64,000 bases of DNA from an uncultured Bacteroidales bacterium (GCA_944323805.1 CALUTW010000009.1:42275-106274); one strand, 5' to 3'; shown: positions 43,498 through 52,729, counted from the first letter of the stretch. The notes: generated from the sequence alone by a model not told the origin. Program-made: numbers and translations.

Positions 43498-45234
43498 TTA
43501 CTGAAGTTTGCTATAATCGTAGTCGTATTTCTGCCAGTAGCAGTCGAATGTTACCTGTGTACCGCGGAAATCATTGTTCGAAATCGTCCAGTTGATATTC
43601 TTAAGATGGAGGATACCGATTCTGCGGATATTCTCGACACGGTTTTCGGCATTATAGCCATTGAAATCATAATATGCCATCAGGAATACAAGGTCTGTAT
43701 CCATAGACTGCGAACCTGTGGTTATGCTTGGAGTCGTTATCCCCCAGCCAGGGTTGGACGACTGCTTGAGACCGCCTGCTGCAGACCCGTATGCTATCCC
43801 GGCAATCGTCTCCTTGGTCGCGTCTATCGGGAAGAGGTCCTCGTTGATGTTCTCTATCTCGCCGTTACGCACCTTCTCTATCAGGGCTGCCTCAGTCGCA
43901 TTGTCGCTCGCGAGGAATCTGAATGTCAGGATAGGTGTTCCCGAAGCAGTCGAACTGTTGGTGCCAGGGACACGGTTCTGGGATGTCACAGGGTATGACA
44001 CGCCGAAGTTCTTCAGCTGGCTGTTGGAATTGGCCGGCGAGTTGATCTGCAGTTCCTTTCCTGAGCTGACTGCCGAGAAGAAGAAATACGGAATCACGGA
44101 ATTATACTCTTCCTCTGTCACTGTCCCCTCCTTGAATACATTATTGGTCTCATACTGCGTACCGTTGTATTTCATTGCAACAGGGTCGAGCTTTGTGGCC
44201 CAGTCGGCATTGGCATATACCTGACCTGTCTGAGGAGAGAAGAATGCCGAATACATACCGTCTTCATTCATGGTCTGGCAGTCTGTCGTGATATTCTGCC
44301 ACATGTATACAAACGGCACATATACGATAAGCTGATTGTCGAATTCGGATTCCTCGTTGCTGTCGAACCAGTAGAATGTAACCAGCGTGGCGGTCTCTCC
44401 GTCAGGGAAGTCGCCGGCAGGCACAGTGAATGACAGTGATTCGGACTCTGCCCTGAAAATGGCGTCGAATTCCTCGCCGGACTCGCCTTCCTGAGGGGCA
44501 GCCCTCCTGACAGTCACTCTGTTGATATTGTTGAGATACTGGCCTGAAATGCTGATGCTTGTCCCGACTGCAGTCCTTGTGAATTCATATCCGAAATCAA
44601 TCACAGGAGTATATTTGATGACCTCAATCACAGGTGCCGTATCGGCGGAAGTGACAGAGAGGACGCCGCCCTCGCTATAGTATTCCATCCGGATCCGGGC
44701 ATCGTCCCCCGGGACATAAGGTACTTCAACCACTACTTCACGGTCCGACCTCGAAATGATATCAGCCTCATGCCCGGTCTCTTCTCCATCCGAGAAGAAC
44801 AGTACACGTACTGCCGAATTGAGGTTTTCCCCGGTCAGAAGCACCTGCTCACCGAGCTCTGCACTCTCAGGTACAAGGGATGATATGATGGCCGGAACGG
44901 CAAACGAACTGGTAAAATCCTCTGCCGACTCGCCCTCGCCATAAGGATTCTCAAGGCGTATCCTGCCTCCGGTAACAGTCTGTCCGACTTCTATCGACAG
45001 ACGGGTATTGGAGACCTTCTCGATTATCTCCACCTCGACATCACCGATAAATGCCTTGGTAACATTATTGAGATAGAGACCCTCGACAATTACCTCCGCC
45101 CCCGCCGGAGCTGACATCGGAGAGAACGTCTCGATGACAGGAGCCTTTTCCGAAGGTTCGTCAATGCTGAGCTGTTCGCATCCGAAAGGTATGAACATCG
45201 CTGCCAATGCAGCCATTGCAATATATCTTTTCAT
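43498..45234 (-). CDS. IPT/TIG-repeat surface glycan-binding lipoprotein (first)
   Basis: 578-aa lipoprotein with signal MKRYIAMAALAAMFIPFGCEQ. Three IPT/TIG repeats (APAGAEVIVEGLYLNNVTKAF; ELGEQVLLTGENLNSAVRVLF; AVGTSISISGQYLNNINRV) lead to a C-terminal domain of about 270 residues. That domain shares EEYNSVIPY, SSGKELQIN, NSNSQLKNF and GTPILTFRF with the next gene, so the two proteins are paralogous at the C-terminus. It is 12 bases after susD, the standard place of an SGBP. Most likely outer-membrane, facing outward, capturing alginate chains for the SusC/D pore. Confidence 0.8.
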   Translation of the reverse strand: MKRYIAMAALAAMFIPFGCEQLSIDEPSEKAPVIETFSPMSAPAGAEVIVEGLYLNNVTKAFIGDVEVEIIEKVSNTRLSIEVGQTVTGGRIRLENPYGEGESAEDFTSSFAVPAIISSLVPESAELGEQVLLTGENLNSAVRVLFFSDGEETGHEADIISRSDREVVVEVPYVPGDDARIRMEYYSEGGVLSVTSADTAPVIEVIKYTPVIDFGYEFTRTAVGTSISISGQYLNNINRVTVRRAAPQEGESGEEFDAIFRAESESLSFTVPAGDFPDGETATLVTFYWFDSNEESEFDNQLIVYVPFVYMWQNITTDCQTMNEDGMYSAFFSPQTGQVYANADWATKLDPVAMKYNGTQYETNNVFKEGTVTEEEYNSVIPYFFFSAVSSGKELQINSPANSNSQLKNFGVSYPVTSQNRVPGTNSSTASGTPILTFRFLASDNATEAALIEKVRNGEIENINEDLFPIDATKETIAGIAYGSAAGGLKQSSNPGWGITTPSITTGSQSMDTDLVFLMAYYDFNGYNAENRVENIRRIGILHLKNINWTISNNDFRGTQVTFDCYWQKYDYDYSKLQ

Positions 45235-45246
45235 GATTCGATTCTA

Positions 45247-46743
45247 TTAATAACCTGGATTCTGCGCTATATCAGGATTTACATTCATCACAGACAATGG
45301 AACAGGCAGGAGACACTGCCAGTCCGAAATAGGATTGACCACATAGTCATACTCCGAATAGAGAGTCTCGGATGCAAGGAAATCGTTGACGGTCTCTGTT
45401 GCAATGCCCCATCTCACGAGGTCGAACCAGCGCTGGTTCTCCATTGCAAGCTCAAGACGCCTCTCGTTCCTTATGGCCTGACGCATCTCGAATTTCGAAG
45501 CCACATCGGTAAGGTTATAGACAGGGACACCTGCACGCTCCCTGATCATGTTAAGATACTTGAGAGGCTCGTCAGACGGGCCGTGGAGCTCGTTGAGAAT
45601 CTCTGCATACAGCAGGATGACATCCCCGAGACGGATGACAGGCCAGTCATTCTCGGCATCGTACTCAGTGGCCATCGTGCTCTGCATGAACTTGTTGTTC
45701 CATCTGATCTCGACATATTTCCCGCTGACAGCATCAGTATAGCCTTCTCTCAGGACGACATCCTTTCTCAGGTCTGTCCCGTTTGCATTGTATGCCGCAA
45801 CAAGATTGTCGGAAGGGTAGTCATAATGCTTAGGAGAGCCCATCACGACATTTCCGCCGTTGTTCATAGGCCCGAACAGGGTGGAGAACGGACTTCCGAG
45901 ACCGACATTGCCGGAAAGATATCTCACGGCAAAGATAATCTCGTCATTCATCTCGTTGTTTATGTCGAATATGTCGGCATACGGCACGAGTGCACCGGCA
46001 GACTGCGGGTCCCCGCACATCAGAAGCACATCCTTGAGAAGGGTCTCGGCCTTGGCATAATTCTCATCCCCCACCTGGTAATGGGTCATATAGACCTTTG
46101 CAAGCAATGCCTTTGCAGCCTTCATGTCAGCCCTTCCGAGGTCGTCAGCAGCCATCGACTCGGGAAGAAGGTCCCCGTCCACGATAGCATTGAGGTCGTC
46201 CTCGATAAGTTCATATATCTTGTCCACTGTCGAACGCTGCATATCCCGGGCAGCATCTGCCCCGATCTTTCCAGTCACATAGAAGACCGGTCCCCAGAGA
46301 CGGACAAGATTGAAATAAAGCAGCGAACGGAGGAATTTTGCCTCGCCCTCGAACTGCGCGCGCTTCTGCGGGTCGGCAACGACATCGAGATAAGAGAGCA
46401 CGTCATTGGCCCTGTAGATAGCAGTATAGGAAGCGTCCCAATAATCCTGAACCCATGCATGTGAAGACTGTATGGTGTTCTGGTCAAGCTGTTCGACAAG
46501 CTTGGTTTCGCTGGATGACGACCCGGCTGCCCTGGACCTTGCATTGTCCGTGCGCAGCTCTGTCATCGCCCATTCATAGTACATCACTCCATGAAGGCCA
46601 TTGTAGGCTCCCATGAGAAGATTGTTCACTGAAGCCTCATCCTTTACATAGTCATCAGCAGCAACCTCTGAGTACGGATACTGGTCAAGGTTGCAGGATG
46701 CTGCAAGAATGCCGGCGACAAGAATCAGAATATATTTTTTCAT
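45247..46743 (-). CDS. SusD/RagB family outer-membrane glycan-binding lipoprotein
   Basis: 498-aa SusD-like protein. Lipoprotein signal MKKYILILVAGILAASCNLDQ (Cys17), the LDQYPYSEV start and SVNNLLMGAYNGLHG helix typical of SusD, TPR-like helical core, and the C-terminal pattern with RNERRLELAMENQRWFDLVRWG and the PISDWQCLLPVPLSVMNVNPDIAQNPGY ending (split here only by my reading). It forms the lid over the SusC pore. It lies 12 bases after susC. Ligand inferred as alginate oligosaccharide from context. Confidence 0.95.
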   Translation of the reverse strand: MKKYILILVAGILAASCNLDQYPYSEVAADDYVKDEASVNNLLMGAYNGLHGVMYYEWAMTELRTDNARSRAAGSSSSETKLVEQLDQNTIQSSHAWVQDYWDASYTAIYRANDVLSYLDVVADPQKRAQFEGEAKFLRSLLYFNLVRLWGPVFYVTGKIGADAARDMQRSTVDKIYELIEDDLNAIVDGDLLPESMAADDLGRADMKAAKALLAKVYMTHYQVGDENYAKAETLLKDVLLMCGDPQSAGALVPYADIFDINNEMNDEIIFAVRYLSGNVGLGSPFSTLFGPMNNGGNVVMGSPKHYDYPSDNLVAAYNANGTDLRKDVVLREGYTDAVSGKYVEIRWNNKFMQSTMATEYDAENDWPVIRLGDVILLYAEILNELHGPSDEPLKYLNMIRERAGVPVYNLTDVASKFEMRQAIRNERRLELAMENQRWFDLVRWGIATETVNDFLASETLYSEYDYVVNPISDWQCLLPVPLSVMNVNPDIAQNPGY

Positions 46744-46755
46744 TGCACTTATCCG

Positions 46756-49700
46756 TTAAAATTTGAAATCAATACCAAGTATCACTGTTGATGTCAACGG
46801 GAATCCGCCTCGCTGATAACCGTCAATCATCGGAGTATTATACGCACCGCTCGTCATCCTCGACTCAGGGTTGATACCCTTGTAGTCCTTGCTCCAGATG
46901 TAGGCGAGGTTATTCCCTGAAAGATAGATCCTGAGCCCGTTGAGTTTGTTGTTCAGGTCCTTCTTGGAGAAAGTGTAGCCGACAGTGGCGTTTCTCAGGC
47001 AGACATACGAGCCATCCTGAAGCGGATAGTCTGTAAGGAGGATATCGTAGCCGTTCTTCCCGTAAGGGGTCTTTCCGTCTCCCGGATGTGACGGGCTTAC
47101 CCATCTGTTCTCGAGATATGCCCTGTTGTATCTGTGAGTCTCGTTATAGTAGACATCGCCGTTGAATACAGTGACACCCTGGACTCCCTGGATAAGGAAC
47201 GATATGTCGAGCTTGCCGATACGGAATGTATTGGTCATACCATAGGAGAAGTCAGGATACGGGTCGCCGAGGGCTACACGGTCGTCATCATTGAGGACCC
47301 CGTCTCCATTTGCGTCCCAGATCCGCAGACCGCCAGGTACGTCATTCGAGAAATGAGGATTGGTCTGGATTTCCTCAAGGCTGTTCCATACGCCGATTGT
47401 CTTGAAGCCGTAGTATTGGATGAGAGGCTCCCCGACCCTGGCGATATAGTTCTCGCTGCGCTCTCCCTGGGAAATCACTTCACGCTCGCCGCCGATTTCA
47501 AGAAGACGGTTCCTGTTGAATGAGAAGTTGATGTTGGTCTCCCAGGTAAAGTTCTTGTGCTCGATATTGTAGGTATCGAGCTGAAGCTCAAGTCCTGCAT
47601 TCCTCACACGTCCGATATTGTTCCAGAAATGAGTGAATCCGGTAAATGACTGGGTAGGCTGCTCGAAGAGCAATGCCCTTGTAATGGAATAGTATCCGTC
47701 GGCTGTAAGGTTGACCCTGCCGTCGAACAGTCCGAGGTCGAGACCTACATTGAACTCGTCGGTCTGCTCCCACGTAATGTCCTCATTGGCCAATGTGCTG
47801 GATATGTTGGCTGTACCCGGAGTAATCGAACCGTTGCCCGAACCTGTGACGTAATTTGCGCCGTTCAGCACCTCGAGAGCCGCATAGTATTCGACATTGT
47901 TGTTACCTGTCACACCATATGAAGCCCTGAGCTTGAGATTGCTGAGCCATCTTGCCTGCTGCATGAAAGGCTCTTCCGATACCCTCCATCCGAGAGATAC
48001 GGACGGGAACCATGCGTTCCTGTTGCCGCTTGTAAAGAGGGATGAACGGTCAAGACGGATAGATGCAGAAAGGAGATATTTATCCGCATAGCTGTATGAT
48101 ACGCGGGCAAGTCCTGATTCGAGCACCTCATCCGGATATCTGAATGTACCTGTTCCCGAGCCGTTGCCGTTATTCTCAGAGGCAAGCTCGAAAATCGTGG
48201 CAGCATTCAGTGTATGGATATCATCCGTCGGGAATCCTGTACCTGTAAGGGATACCCTCTGCACCCTTGTCCTCTCGGCGGTATATCCGAGGAGGGCGTC
48301 AATCTTATGCTTGCCGAATGTGCCGCTGTAATTGAGCGTGTTCTCTGTCAGGAGATCCAGATACAGACGGCTCGTGAAGGTAGCCTCACTCGGCATGTCA
48401 TCCTTCGTCGCATTCTTGTTGGAATATGTATACTGAGGCTGGTATCTTACATTGAAGCCGTTGGAGCTCTTGAATGTAAGGCCTTTGGCAAGTTTGATCT
48501 CGATATATGCGTTGGCTACTCCGGACAGGTTCTCGCTCCACCTTTCGGTGTTTGCCATCACGCTCTTAGGGTTGTTGTTTGCAGAACTGAACGGGCTGAG
48601 ACCGGTTGTACCTGTATTGTATGTCGGGTTGCCGTACTCGTCAGGCTCTCCGATAGGACCGTATATCCCGTTGAAATGGCTGCCTCGTGCAAAACCGGTA
48701 TAACCTCCTGTCAAGGCCGTTGTCCAGTCATTGTGATACACCGGAAGGAAAGAAGGTGTACGGTAGAAATCGATGAAGTTGTTGCGCGGACGGCTGGACT
48801 TGGAGTAGTTGAATGACACATTGTAGCCGAACTTCACGACCTTCGAGAACTCCATGTCCGCCCTTGTCCTGAAAGATATCTTGTCGACGGCATTCTGGAG
48901 CATGATACCTTCATCATGGGTATACGCACCCGAAGTATAGTATCTGACGCCTTTCTTTCCTCCCGATACGGAGAACTGGACGTTGGTAATGTCGGTAAAG
49001 TCACGGAGCGCCTCCCTCTGCCAGTCGGTAGCACCGATATTCTCTTCGATCCATGCAGCAAGTATATCCTGGTCGCGGACTTCAGGACCTCCCCAGGAGT
49101 TCTCCATACGCTGCCATTCGAGCCACTCCGTAGAAGTCAGGATATCATGCAGCTTGTAGGCATACTTCATACCCTGGTAGACTTTCACGGAATAGGTCGG
49201 CTTGTCGATGTCTCCGCTCTTGGTAGTAATCATGATGACACCGTTGGCGGCACGTGAACCGTAGATGGCTGACGATGCGGCATCCTTGAGCACCTCGATT
49301 GACTGGATGTCGGCCGCATTCACAGTGGAAAGTCCGTCCGGTACAGGATATCCGTCCACGATGATGAGAGGAGAGCTGTCAGCCGAGATTGAGCCTGCTC
49401 CGCGGACCCTGATGGAAGGTACGACTCCGACCTCGGAAGTCGTGTTGCTGATGGTAAGTCCGGCAACCTGGCCCTGGAGTGCTGTAGTCACATCCGATAC
49501 AGGAGTATCCAGAAGGGACTCGCCGCCCACCTTGGATATTGAACCTGTCAGATGGGACTTTGACTGTGTACCATATCCGATGACCACGACATCGTCAAGA
49601 AGCGTGGCATCCTGATACATCAGCACGTCGAGCACATCCGATGTGCCGACAGGCTCCTCGACAGTCTTGAAACCGACATAGGTAAACTGCAGGACCGGGT

Positions 49701-49923
49701 TCTCCCCCTCGACTGTAAGGGTATACTTTCCATCGAGGTCTGTGAATGTACCTACGGTAGGAGAATCCTTTAACATGACCGATACACCTATGAGCGGCCC
49801 CTGGCTGTCCGAGACAGTACCTGTTATTGTCCGCTGCTGGGCATATGCCTCACTTATTATGCCCCACCCGATAAAAACGGAAAGGACTGCAAGGCATTTG
49901 AGTAGAATTCTGAAAGCTTGCAT
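46756..49923 (-). CDS. SusC/RagA family TonB-dependent outer-membrane importer
   Basis: 1055-aa TonB-linked receptor with a signal peptide (about residues 10-28). It has an N-terminal carboxypeptidase-regulatory-like domain (TITGTVSDSQGPLIGVSVML), the SusC plug with DVVVIGYGTQSKSHLTGS, LQGQVAGLTIS, RVRGAGSIS, and IEVLKDAASSAIYGSRAANG, then a beta-barrel ending in a C-terminal aromatic-rich strand (STVILGIDFKF). No STN/sigma-factor signalling domain is visible, so control is more likely via the GntR regulator. First gene of the main alginate operon; imports alginate oligomers with SusD. Confidence 0.96.
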   Translation of the reverse strand: MQAFRILLKCLAVLSVFIGWGIISEAYAQQRTITGTVSDSQGPLIGVSVMLKDSPTVGTFTDLDGKYTLTVEGENPVLQFTYVGFKTVEEPVGTSDVLDVLMYQDATLLDDVVVIGYGTQSKSHLTGSISKVGGESLLDTPVSDVTTALQGQVAGLTISNTTSEVGVVPSIRVRGAGSISADSSPLIIVDGYPVPDGLSTVNAADIQSIEVLKDAASSAIYGSRAANGVIMITTKSGDIDKPTYSVKVYQGMKYAYKLHDILTSTEWLEWQRMENSWGGPEVRDQDILAAWIEENIGATDWQREALRDFTDITNVQFSVSGGKKGVRYYTSGAYTHDEGIMLQNAVDKISFRTRADMEFSKVVKFGYNVSFNYSKSSRPRNNFIDFYRTPSFLPVYHNDWTTALTGGYTGFARGSHFNGIYGPIGEPDEYGNPTYNTGTTGLSPFSSANNNPKSVMANTERWSENLSGVANAYIEIKLAKGLTFKSSNGFNVRYQPQYTYSNKNATKDDMPSEATFTSRLYLDLLTENTLNYSGTFGKHKIDALLGYTAERTRVQRVSLTGTGFPTDDIHTLNAATIFELASENNGNGSGTGTFRYPDEVLESGLARVSYSYADKYLLSASIRLDRSSLFTSGNRNAWFPSVSLGWRVSEEPFMQQARWLSNLKLRASYGVTGNNNVEYYAALEVLNGANYVTGSGNGSITPGTANISSTLANEDITWEQTDEFNVGLDLGLFDGRVNLTADGYYSITRALLFEQPTQSFTGFTHFWNNIGRVRNAGLELQLDTYNIEHKNFTWETNINFSFNRNRLLEIGGEREVISQGERSENYIARVGEPLIQYYGFKTIGVWNSLEEIQTNPHFSNDVPGGLRIWDANGDGVLNDDDRVALGDPYPDFSYGMTNTFRIGKLDISFLIQGVQGVTVFNGDVYYNETHRYNRAYLENRWVSPSHPGDGKTPYGKNGYDILLTDYPLQDGSYVCLRNATVGYTFSKKDLNNKLNGLRIYLSGNNLAYIWSKDYKGINPESRMTSGAYNTPMIDGYQRGGFPLTSTVILGIDFKF

Positions 49924-49983
49924 ACGGTTATTAGTTATAAAATAAGAATCATAAGTTTTTACACTATATTTTCTCTCCGGTAT

Positions 49984-50009
49984 CTGGTCTACCAGATTGG
50001 TTTACCAAT
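49984..50009 (-). promoter_or_regulatory. Tandem palindromic operator in front of the susC operon
   Basis: Two abutting perfect palindromes: CTGGTCTACCAG (49984-49995) and ATTGGTTTACCAAT (49996-50009). They lie just downstream of the predicted transcription start (about 50013) and within the 5' leader of susC. The second resembles the ExuR/UxuR-type hexuronate operator of E. coli. A near-identical pair stands before the esterase operon at 52696-52721. Best candidate binder is the FCD-type GntR protein encoded at 29751-30455. Confidence 0.8.
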
Positions 50010-50019
50010 TTATCGATGA

Positions 50020-50027
50020 CAAATATG
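50020..50027 (-). promoter_or_regulatory. Putative -7 promoter element of the susC operon
   Basis: The minus strand reads CATATTTG, one mismatch from TAnnTTTG, with a TTG 20 bases upstream. The operator follows at about +4 to +29, so a bound repressor would block initiation or clearance. The susC leader would be about 90 bases. Confidence 0.5.
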
Positions 50028-50058
50028 TGAACATTATTTCAAAAAAGCAATAGACGGG

Positions 50059-51591
50059 CTAATTTTCACGTGGCCAGCTGTCGGTCCTGAAAGGAGGAAC
50101 AGGGACACCGTACAGGCTGGTCAGATTGGATTCACACCAGTTTAGGAATGAATAACGGACAGCGACAGGAGCCTTGACTTCACCGCTGCGGACCTCGACC
50201 CTGAGAGGATTGCCTTTGATGACAGCCTCGGCTTCATGGAAGACCCTGTCCTTTCCAGCAACACGGAATCCCCTGACCGGTTCGCCGTAGCTCGGACACA
50301 GGCCATACCCGGCATTTGAAAAATATATCGTGACGGTGTCTCCGTTGATTTCATGTCTTCCATATGCCGGATATCCGACAGGTATCCCGTCCATGCCGTA
50401 TTCTGTCGCAAGGGCAGTCCAGGCCATCTGGTCTGCCACAGGACCCTTCCTCGAAGGATGTATGCAGTCCTTCTCCCCGAAGCCTTCCGTAACCACGGCA
50501 TGGCTGCCGGGAATCATACTGAGCGATGACAGCTGGTTCTCGACGAAATAAGCCCTGACATCATCATCGGCATCGCCATATGAATATGGTGCGATAGTGG
50601 CGAAGATAAAAGGCATGGAGGCATCCTCATCCCGCCATGCATTCCTCCACTCTGATACAAGCGCCGTCTGCATGGAGGCATAATGGCTATAGTCATTGCG
50701 GCTTGAACAGCCCTGATACCACAGGAAACCTTTGGCCTTATACGGGGCAAGAGGGGCTATCATGGCATTATATATCGTCCCGGCAGCCGACGGCTTCTTG
50801 CCGGGGACATTTCTCTCTGACAGTTTCCTGTCTATGCTTTTTGCAGGTATGACACCTTCAAGGGCATCAGCAAGAGCATCAGCCGGCACCCAAGGCTCGA
50901 TCCTGGTCCCGCCATATGCCGAGACGACAATACCGACAGGTACATCCAGAGCCTCGGCAAGACGCACGGCAAATCCCCATGCCACCGCTGATGTAGACGC
51001 GACATTCTTGCATGTCGCATCTCTCCACCGGCCCTCGCAGTCCGCCTTTGCGACACTGCTGGAATCCTTCGTCACATTGAAGATATGTATGCGCCCTGAA
51101 TACTGCGGGGCCTCCAGTACCGTTGAATATGAATCCTCGACAGGCTGGGAAGTATATCCCCTGACAGGCATGGCCATATTGGACTGGCCGCTGCATATCC
51201 ACACCTCGCCTGCAAGGACATCTTTCAGGGTCAGCTTCTGCGAGCCCTCTACTGTCACGGTAAAGGGACCTCCTGCGGATGGAGTAGAGACTTCCGTCTC
51301 CCATCTTCCATCGGAACCAGCAACTGCCTCATATATATCGCTGCTCCATGACACGGAAATCCGGACCTGCTGCCCGGGTGTATCCCAGCCCCAGACCGGT
51401 ACGTCCGCAGACTGCTGCAGGACCATCCCGCTGCCGATAATTGACGGAAGCCGGGTCTGGGCCGACACTGCAGATGCTGACATCAGGAAAACGGCAACAG
51501 CCGCAAATACAGAAAGGACCGGCCGCACTGCGGCAGCAACTGACAATACTGCCGCAGACGCACTGGCCGGAAAATTATTAATGAGTTTCAT
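50059..51591 (-). CDS. Exported SGNH/SASA-family O-acetylesterase
   Basis: 510-aa sialate-O-acetylesterase-like (SASA domain) protein with a long hydrophobic leader (PVLSVFAAVAVFLMSASAVSA) indicating export. An N-terminal beta domain (about 45-125) precedes the SGNH hydrolase. The catalytic Ser is in CSGQSNMAMP (Ser137), a Gly/Asn oxyanion region lies in VSAYGGTRIEPWVP, and the Asp/His pair in KDCIHPSRKG. Family members remove O-acetyl groups from sugars (sialate, xylan and others). The shared operator ties it to the alginate locus, so acetylated uronate is a candidate substrate; that is inference. It is 52 bases after the alpha/beta hydrolase gene. Confidence 0.83.
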   Translation of the reverse strand: MKLINNFPASASAAVLSVAAAVRPVLSVFAAVAVFLMSASAVSAQTRLPSIIGSGMVLQQSADVPVWGWDTPGQQVRISVSWSSDIYEAVAGSDGRWETEVSTPSAGGPFTVTVEGSQKLTLKDVLAGEVWICSGQSNMAMPVRGYTSQPVEDSYSTVLEAPQYSGRIHIFNVTKDSSSVAKADCEGRWRDATCKNVASTSAVAWGFAVRLAEALDVPVGIVVSAYGGTRIEPWVPADALADALEGVIPAKSIDRKLSERNVPGKKPSAAGTIYNAMIAPLAPYKAKGFLWYQGCSSRNDYSHYASMQTALVSEWRNAWRDEDASMPFIFATIAPYSYGDADDDVRAYFVENQLSSLSMIPGSHAVVTEGFGEKDCIHPSRKGPVADQMAWTALATEYGMDGIPVGYPAYGRHEINGDTVTIYFSNAGYGLCPSYGEPVRGFRVAGKDRVFHEAEAVIKGNPLRVEVRSGEVKAPVAVRYSFLNWCESNLTSLYGVPVPPFRTDSWPREN

Positions 51592-51643
51592 GGAACAAAG
51601 TTCTCCGTCTTAAAGCACCGGGCGCGGCCCCGGACACCGGTTA

Positions 51644-52684
51644 TCAGATATTCTCCGAGATAAAGTCCACAGTCTTGAAGAAGATTTCCTCCATCTTGTC
51701 GGAACTGTTGGAGCTCAGGTTGTGGTCATAGTTCTCATAGACTTCGAGAGCCACCTTGTTGCCTTTCTTTTCAAGGGCTTCGGCGAACTCCTCGCTCTGG
51801 GACCATTCCACCGTGATATCGGCTGTCCCGCAGACAAGCATCGCAGCCAGCGTCCTCTTCTTTGGAATCATATATACAGGCGATGCATCGGCAAGCACCT
51901 TCTCATCCTTATCCTCGAAATACGCCACTCTCGCAGGCTGCTTGGCACGGACTGTAATGGCGGCTGTCGTCAGGTCGTAGATTCCCGAATAGCCCACAAA
52001 GACCTTGGTATCCTTGCAGAGCATGGCCCCGCAGGCTGCAAGATGCGCACCGGCAGAATTGCCGACAAAGCCGACACGCGACGGGTCGATATTGAGCTCG
52101 GCAGCATGGGCACGGATGAATTCCACGGCATCGAGCACATCCTGGATGGCCACCTCGACAGTACCCTGCGGGTCTCCGTCCATGGTATATTCAATGCGGA
52201 CCCCGGCAACACCTTTCTGCTTTGCCATGTACTGCGACAGCACCCTGTTGGACTCGAAATTGCCTCTGGACCACCCGCCTCCATGGAGGTAGAACACCAC
52301 AGGAGCCGGGCCGTCAGAGACAGCCAGATCCACCTTGAGCTTCACATCGTAGCCCTCATGGACAGCATACACGAATTCCTTTGTCTCAACACCATTATAA
52401 TCCTTGGATGAAAGCCTTTCCCTGACAAGGGTAAAAGGCACTGTAAGGTCTTCAATCTTGGAAAGGTCCACAAGCTTTGCATAACGCTCGGCCTTCTGGA
52501 GTGAATATGTCCCGTCAGGATTCTGCGTAAGCTTCATAGAATACCTGTTGGTAGGGACTTTCTGGGTCTTGGCCGCTGTCTGAGGAGCGGCAGGGGCCTG
52601 GGAATATGCCGGCATGGAGAAACATGCCGCAAGTGACAGCACTGCTGCCGATAGAATAAATCTGCGTATCATTTCAAGTGTCAT
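51644..52684 (-). CDS. Exported alpha/beta-hydrolase esterase
   Basis: 346-aa hydrolase of the hormone-sensitive-lipase/BD-FAE-like group. The signal sequence contains LSLAAC, a fair lipobox, so it may be a lipoprotein; cleavage after AYSQA is the alternative. Catalytic features: oxyanion motif HGGGWSRG (134-141), nucleophile GNSAGAH (Ser210), acid in CGTADITVEW and His in NYDHNLSS. Such enzymes deacylate small esters or feruloyl/acetyl groups on glycans. First gene of the two-gene esterase unit under the tandem palindrome. Start may be the fifth residue (MIRRFIL). Confidence 0.83.
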   Translation of the reverse strand: MTLEMIRRFILSAAVLSLAACFSMPAYSQAPAAPQTAAKTQKVPTNRYSMKLTQNPDGTYSLQKAERYAKLVDLSKIEDLTVPFTLVRERLSSKDYNGVETKEFVYAVHEGYDVKLKVDLAVSDGPAPVVFYLHGGGWSRGNFESNRVLSQYMAKQKGVAGVRIEYTMDGDPQGTVEVAIQDVLDAVEFIRAHAAELNIDPSRVGFVGNSAGAHLAACGAMLCKDTKVFVGYSGIYDLTTAAITVRAKQPARVAYFEDKDEKVLADASPVYMIPKKRTLAAMLVCGTADITVEWSQSEEFAEALEKKGNKVALEVYENYDHNLSSNSSDKMEEIFFKTVDFISENI

Positions 52685-52695
52685 TAATTACTGTT

Positions 52696-52721
52696 TTGGT
52701 CGACCAGATTGGTAAACCAAT
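52696..52721 (-). promoter_or_regulatory. Tandem palindromic operator in front of the esterase operon
   Basis: TTGGTCGACCAG (52696-52707, near-perfect palindrome) abuts ATTGGTAAACCAAT (52708-52721, perfect palindrome). Order, spacing and placement just after the predicted start site copy the susC operator at 49984-50009. Strong evidence that the esterases belong to the same regulon. Confidence 0.8.
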
Positions 52722-52729
52722 TTGATATG

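Noticed and set aside
49924..50058. ECF-sigma/anti-sigma or hybrid two-component control of the SusC locus
   Set aside because: No such genes in the window and no STN domain on SusC; the GntR gene and palindromes explain control better.
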